This document shows, one piece after another, positions 4,256 through 8,229 of a stretch of 8,229 nt of DNA. Every line of letters begins with the position of its first letter. Within the stretch, counting starts at the first letter, position 1. The notes beneath the pieces were generated by a model, which was not told the origin of the DNA, did no database searches, and worked only from the letters and a program-made list of their open reading frames with translations. The stretch is taken from NCBI GenBank assembly GCA_031282705.1, contig JAITDF010000687.1, positions 1 to 8,229 of the forward strand. Reading direction: 5' to 3'. A program made the translations under genes and the position numbers. The DNA is from Opitutaceae bacterium (GTDB taxonomy: Bacteria > Verrucomicrobiota > Verrucomicrobiia > Opitutales > Opitutaceae).

Positions 4256-6031
4256 TCAAAAAGTCTGCTGCCGGTGCAGCGCCGCATAAAACCCGTCGCG
4301 GGCGAGCAATTCGTCATGCGCGCCGGCTTCGACCATCCGTCCGTGCTTCATCACGATTATACGGTGCGCGTTGCGGATCGTATAAAGCCGGTGCGCCACC
4401 ATGAAGGTGGTGCGGTTCTTCATCAGGCGCCCGAGCGCCTCCTGTATCAACGCCTCCGATTGTGTGTCCAGCGCGGAGGTCGCCTCATCCAATATCAATA
4501 CACGCGGATCGCGAATCAGCGCGCGGGCTATGGCCAGCCGCTGTCTCTGCCCGCCTGATAATTGCGCGCCGCGCTCGCCGCAACGGGTGTTCATGCCCAG
4601 CGGCAGGCAGGACACAAATTCCCATGCGTTGGCGTCGCGGAGCGCCCGCTCCACGGTTTCGTCGCCCACCGACGGCAGCCCATAGGTCACGTTTTCCCGG
4701 ATGGTGCCCTCGAATAGGATGGACTCCTGCGGGACGACGGAAAGGAACCGCCGGTAAGTGCGCAAATCGAGCCGCGCCATGTCAACGCCGTCAAGCAGGA
4801 TGCGTCCCCCGGAAGGGCGGAGAAAGCCGATGACGAGATTGAGAAGGGTGGATTTGCCGGAGCCCGACGGCCCGACGAACGCAGTCGTTTCGCCGGGCCG
4901 CACTTCCAGTGCGAAATCCCGGACGGCATGGGTATCGCTGTCGGGAAAATAAAAGTCCACATTTTCAAATGAAAACGCACCGGCGACGCTGCGCACCCCT
5001 GTTTTGTTCTCATTATGCTCGATGTCGGGCGATTGCAGGATTTCACCAATGGAACGCACCGATTCGAATCCCTGCACTATTTGCGGCATGAAATTGGTGA
5101 GCCCGAGCACCGAGTTTGTTATAAGTGCGAAATAGCCGGTGAGCATGACCACGTCACCGGTGGTGATCGGCAGAAAACCTGTATAACAAGCCCAGGCCGC
5201 GAAAACCAGACAGCCCATGTTGAGGCAGTTGAAGACCGCCCACGATGCCGCCCCGAACAAAGAATTGATCCCGTCCACGCGGAGCCCGGCGGCGCGCACG
5301 CGCTCAAGGATGCCCTCCATGCGCTGGAGCGCGCTGTCCTCCAGACCATGCGCCCGTGTGATCGGGATCAGGCTGGTCATCTCGTTCACACTGCTCGACA
5401 TTCGCTCGATTTCGAGCCTGAAAACCTTGTTGCGCTCGACAGTGCGCCGCCGCAAAAGCCGGATGAGCAAAACGGACGAGGGGATGCAGATTGCAAACAC
5501 GATCAGGAACGACGGGGCGCGCCAGGCGGTGACCATAAACGCAAAGACGAGGTTTACCACGGCGACAAGGCCGGCATCATAGAAACTGCGGGTAAGGGCC
5601 TCGATGGTCTCCACATCCCGCAGCACCTTGCTCTGGAGCGCGCCGGCGCCATGCCGGTTGAAGTAGCCGATGGACAATTGCTGCAGGCGGCGGCAAAGCG
5701 AGGAACGCAGTCTCACGGCGATGGACCGCACGGCGCGACTGATGGTTTGCACATAGAAAAAATGAGTGGGGATATTTTGGACAAGAACCACGCCAAGAAT
5801 GACACCATTCATCCAAAGGTCTCCGAGCGGGTGCCGTTCCCGATTTGTTATGATGTCAATCACCCGGGCCGTCATGAGCGGCATGATCCAAATGGGGCTG
5901 TGTTTGATAAACAGGAGCATCGCCCCGACGCTCAAGCGCAGACGCTGGCCATGATAAAGATAAAATAGCGTGCGGACAGGATGCTCGCCCTCAAAGCGGT
6001 GCTCGAGCAGATTATTGTCATCGGTATCCAT
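4256..6031 (-). CDS. ABC exporter, fused transmembrane and ATPase domains
   Basis: This 591-residue half-transporter should act as a homodimer (or paired with another half) in the inner membrane, using ATP to move a substrate outward. Six hydrophobic segments lie at about 31-60, 72-93, 150-170, 173-193, 260-286 and 291-315, the type I exporter (MsbA/LmrA-like) fold. The ATPase domain carries Walker A GPSGSGKST (387-395), Q-loop VPQES (Gln435), signature LSGGQRQRLAIARAL (491-505), Walker B VLILDE (511-516) with the D-loop SALD, and the switch histidine in MVAHRL (His547). All catalytic residues are intact. The start is ATG 6031; GAGG is too far upstream to be a good ribosome site. A weak promoter candidate is at 6064-6094. 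The autotransporter gene lies 188 bases upstream on the same strand. The substrate (lipid, drug or peptide) cannot be inferred; no peptidase domain is present. Confidence 0.95.
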   Translation of the reverse strand: MDTDDNNLLEHRFEGEHPVRTLFYLYHGQRLRLSVGAMLLFIKHSPIWIMPLMTARVIDIITNRERHPLGDLWMNGVILGVVLVQNIPTHFFYVQTISRAVRSIAVRLRSSLCRRLQQLSIGYFNRHGAGALQSKVLRDVETIEALTRSFYDAGLVAVVNLVFAFMVTAWRAPSFLIVFAICIPSSVLLIRLLRRRTVERNKVFRLEIERMSSSVNEMTSLIPITRAHGLEDSALQRMEGILERVRAAGLRVDGINSLFGAASWAVFNCLNMGCLVFAAWACYTGFLPITTGDVVMLTGYFALITNSVLGLTNFMPQIVQGFESVRSIGEILQSPDIEHNENKTGVRSVAGAFSFENVDFYFPDSDTHAVRDFALEVRPGETTAFVGPSGSGKSTLLNLVIGFLRPSGGRILLDGVDMARLDLRTYRRFLSVVPQESILFEGTIRENVTYGLPSVGDETVERALRDANAWEFVSCLPLGMNTRCGERGAQLSGGQRQRLAIARALIRDPRVLILDEATSALDTQSEALIQEALGRLMKNRTTFMVAHRLYTIRNAHRIIVMKHGRMVEAGAHDELLARDGFYAALHRQQTF

Positions 6032-6063
6032 GTAAAACGTTTTCCCGTTTCCTCATATCATCC

Positions 6064-6094
6064 TTTATAAACGGATGTGGCGCAATCGTGGCAA
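6064..6094 (-). promoter_or_regulatory. Possible promoter of the ABC exporter gene
   Basis: On the minus strand TTGCCA (6094-6089) and TATAAA (6069-6064) each match five of six sigma70 consensus positions. The spacer is 19 bases, longer than the optimum. The box lies about 33 bases before the ATG at 6031. It would let the transporter be expressed separately from the autotransporter. Confidence 0.35.
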
Positions 6095-6098
6095 GCGG

Positions 6099-6117
6099 CA
6101 CGGGCGGCCTGCCCGTG
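6099..6117 (-). terminator. Hairpin between the autotransporter and ABC exporter genes
   Basis: CACGGGC (6099-6105) and GCCCGTG (6111-6117) form a perfect seven-base stem with a five-base loop. It lies about 100 bases after the autotransporter stop. No T-run follows on the minus strand, so it is at most a weak or rho-assisted terminator. Confidence 0.3.
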
Positions 6118-6219
6118 GACGGCATGAATGCGGTGCACGGGGGAGGGGTGCTCATATGCCACCGGCCCGGACCTCACGGGTTGGAATCCCGCGCCACGCT
6201 GCCGCCTGCGTAACATCAG

Positions 6220-8229
6220 TCAGAATTTATAGACAAACGATCCCTGATAGCTGAACTGTTTGTCCAGGCCGCCGTCCATCTGGCCGGTGGCTTCCAGTTG
6301 AAACTTCAATGAATTCGTTATGTCCACCAACGCGCCCACGGAGCCGCGCCAGCCGTTTCGTTTGAGCGCCGGCACCTCCACGTTCATGGCAAAGCCATTC
6401 AGGTTGGTGTCAATGACCCGGGCTCCCGCGCCCTCCAGGAGCGAAACCCAGCCCAAATCAAGAAACACGCGATAGGCGCGATTATTCAAATTCAGCGCGT
6501 AAAATGTCGATTCGACGCGGACGCCCGCGCGCGACTCGAAGATAGTGGCGCTTTGCCCGGCCACATCCAGCGCGAGCGATTCGATTCCGGTCTCCTTGAA
6601 GCCGTCCATCTTCCAATTCATCCAATGCAAGGAAGCATACGGCTTGATGGTATAGTGGCCGGCGGGAATGGCATAGCTTATCCAGCCGCTCGCTCCATGC
6701 CGGCTTCCGTCCGCATCCGATTTCATAAAATCGGCCACATAAGTGGCCGACACATCCCGGTGCGTTTCATACTTGTCCACGCCAAACAGGGCAAGCGCCC
6801 CCGCGTCGAGGCGGCCGGTCTTCAGCGCCCCATACAGGCTGAAGGTCATCCGGGTGGAGTCGGTTTTCGAGGCCGCGCCGGCGGATTTAAAGACGCCATC
6901 CCCGTAGGAAAACTCGCCGCCGACGATGATATTCTCCCCCATGTATTTCGAGCCGCCGATCGTATAATAAAATGTCTTGAGCTTGGCCGCCTCCACGTCA
7001 TCGGACCTGGGCGTTGTCACCGTGTCATAGTCAAGATTTGCATATAATGAAAATTTCTCCGCGTTCTTCCCTGCATAGGGCCGTCCGGTATGCCGCGCGA
7101 CGCCTTCGGTGATCGTGTTCAGGCTGGCGATGGCCGCCTCGTAAACATGGACATAATGTTGCGGCGATATTTGGTTAACCGCGTCCATCAGCAGACGCAA
7201 TGTCGTGGCCGGACGGCCGTCGGCGTCCAGTTCCAGCGCGGTATCATTGATCTTGCGCATGGCTTTTCCGTTCATGAATCCCACCAGTGGATCAACGGTG
7301 TCAACATTACCGGGATCTCCAAGTGAAACAAGGTGGTCAAGATACCCGGCAACGGTCTTCTGCCCCTTGGTGAAGCCCGCGACCTCCGCAAACTTCTCCT
7401 GTTTGAGCCGCACCACAAGGCTTTGCGCGCCGCCGGCCCCGTTCACCACTTTGACTGGATCATCGGGATCCTCGACGGTGAGGGTGAGGGAGTTCGCGAT
7501 GGCCGCGTTGCTGCCGGAAAAGTTCCCGGTGACGCCCATTTCCGCCGTCAGGAATTTGTATTCCCCCGGCATCATATAGCCGGAGGGGCTCCAAATCCGG
7601 AGTTTGGAATTCGCCCCGATGCTGGCGCTGCCGCTGATTGCCAGCCTGTCATAATCGCCGCCCCGCCCGATATCGATCCATAATGTCGCCGTATCGTTTG
7701 TAGTGATATGGGAGGCGCGCTGCAAGTAATGACCGTTTATCTTCAACGTCCCCGTTTCCCGGCTGTTCTGCCCCATGCCGGGACTCAGGATGCCGCGCTC
7801 AAAAAACACCGTCCCCGTGGTCCCGCTTCCTCCAAAAACCATATCCGACCGACCGGAGGTTGTTCCGACCCGAATCGCGCCTATGCTGCTGTTTTCGCCT
7901 ATGATAAGACCGCCTGTCCCGACCAAGGATATGTTGTTCTGGACCAAAGCCTGCGCCGAAGCGTTGAGGGCAAGGAATCCATTCGAATCAATATAGGCCG
8001 CCAGTGTGCCGGATGCCTGAAAATTATTGTTCCCGGTCAAAATGCACCTGCCATAACCATCCTTTCTCAGAACGCCCCCCGCCGCCGCGTCAAAATCCGC
8101 CGCGCAGACAAACTCATTGCCATCAAATGAGGTCATTCCGGAACCGATGTATAATGCTTTTTCGCCAAGTATTACTTTTGTCCCCGGCGTCGCGTCCAGG
8201 GTGGAAACCCTGGCCGCATACGGGCCGTC
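6220..8229 (-). CDS. Autotransporter (type Va secretion), C-terminal 669 residues
   Basis: The frame is open to the right edge (it begins DGPYAARVSTLD), so the signal peptide and most of the passenger are missing. An internal ATG at 8136 is not the real start. Visible residues 1-250 are glycine/serine/threonine/asparagine-rich, with short beta-strand repeats. They end in the autotransporter junction pattern GILSPG...GTLKINGHYLQ...LWIDIGRGGDYDRLAISGSA...GEYKFLTAEMGVTGNFSG, the last rungs of a beta-helix. A linker follows, then from about residue 390 a 280-residue barrel (KFSLYANLDYDTV, YYTIGGSKYMGENIIVGGEF, alternating aromatic/polar strands). It ends FSYQGSFVYKF with the terminal Phe used for BAM-dependent insertion. 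The barrel sits in the outer membrane and exports or anchors the passenger. Passenger function is unknown. An ABC exporter gene follows downstream. Confidence 0.93.
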   Translation of the reverse strand, partial: DGPYAARVSTLDATPGTKVILGEKALYIGSGMTSFDGNEFVCAADFDAAAGGVLRKDGYGRCILTGNNNFQASGTLAAYIDSNGFLALNASAQALVQNNISLVGTGGLIIGENSSIGAIRVGTTSGRSDMVFGGSGTTGTVFFERGILSPGMGQNSRETGTLKINGHYLQRASHITTNDTATLWIDIGRGGDYDRLAISGSASIGANSKLRIWSPSGYMMPGEYKFLTAEMGVTGNFSGSNAAIANSLTLTVEDPDDPVKVVNGAGGAQSLVVRLKQEKFAEVAGFTKGQKTVAGYLDHLVSLGDPGNVDTVDPLVGFMNGKAMRKINDTALELDADGRPATTLRLLMDAVNQISPQHYVHVYEAAIASLNTITEGVARHTGRPYAGKNAEKFSLYANLDYDTVTTPRSDDVEAAKLKTFYYTIGGSKYMGENIIVGGEFSYGDGVFKSAGAASKTDSTRMTFSLYGALKTGRLDAGALALFGVDKYETHRDVSATYVADFMKSDADGSRHGASGWISYAIPAGHYTIKPYASLHWMNWKMDGFKETGIESLALDVAGQSATIFESRAGVRVESTFYALNLNNRAYRVFLDLGWVSLLEGAGARVIDTNLNGFAMNVEVPALKRNGWRGSVGALVDITNSLKFQLEATGQMDGGLDKQFSYQGSFVYKF

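Noticed and set aside
5015..5968. 317-codon plus-strand ORF opposite the ABC exporter
   Set aside because: It is His/Asp/Arg-rich antisense reading of an ABC transporter with intact Walker A, signature and Walker B motifs.
6073..6197. Possible tRNA suggested by CGGGTTGGAATCCCG and a GTGGCGC...GCGCCAC pair
   Set aside because: The T-arm lacks the GGTTCGA consensus, the outer pair is about 120 bases apart, and no anticodon arm or D-arm can be folded between them.

Overview
The window is a high-GC bacterial chromosome segment that looks like Verrucomicrobiota, most probably an Opitutaceae-type genome. This is inference. It rests on an LL-diaminopimelate aminotransferase of the DapL type, a large autotransporter, GC-rich coding with little Shine-Dalgarno signal, and short dispersed palindromes (GCAAGCGGGACGCTTGC and GGCGGTCTCGCCGAGACCGCC types) of a kind I associate with that group. 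No ribosomal RNA or marker protein is present to settle the taxonomy.

Left part (1-1591, all minus strand). The edge carries the N-terminal part of an IS1595-like transposase with no ordinary start codon. Next comes a nested inverted-repeat (REPIN-like) block at 233-390. It supplies the last codons and the stop of a small cupin gene that is itself broken by a one-base frameshift near 630. The cupin follows panC (pantothenate synthetase) by 15 bases in the same reading frame, so the two look like one transcription unit.

Middle part (1592-4255). panC and dapL (lysine and cell-wall precursor synthesis, plus strand) diverge from a 369-base gap. The gap holds a dyad that coincides with a possible panC promoter, a CCCGTTT-rich low-complexity tract, and a very long near-perfect hairpin built from degenerate AGAACG hexamers. 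Downstream of dapL come GC-rich stem-loops, a possible gene remnant and a rho-independent terminator. That terminator belongs to a one-piece tmRNA gene (ssrA, minus strand), which gene callers would miss and fill with false ORFs. Its tag reads GNYEEMPLAA. A second REPIN-like inverted repeat of a different family follows at 4114-4196.

Right part (4256-8229, minus strand). A complete single-chain ABC exporter (fused membrane and ATPase domains) lies downstream of the C-terminal 669 residues of a type Va autotransporter, whose beta-helical passenger end and 12-stranded-type barrel are visible. The two are 188 bases apart on the same strand. Whether they are functionally linked cannot be told.

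I see no convincing new defence or mobile system. The most unusual items are the hexamer-built hairpin between panC and dapL, the REPIN-like block that has become part of a coding end, and the single-base break in the cupin gene.
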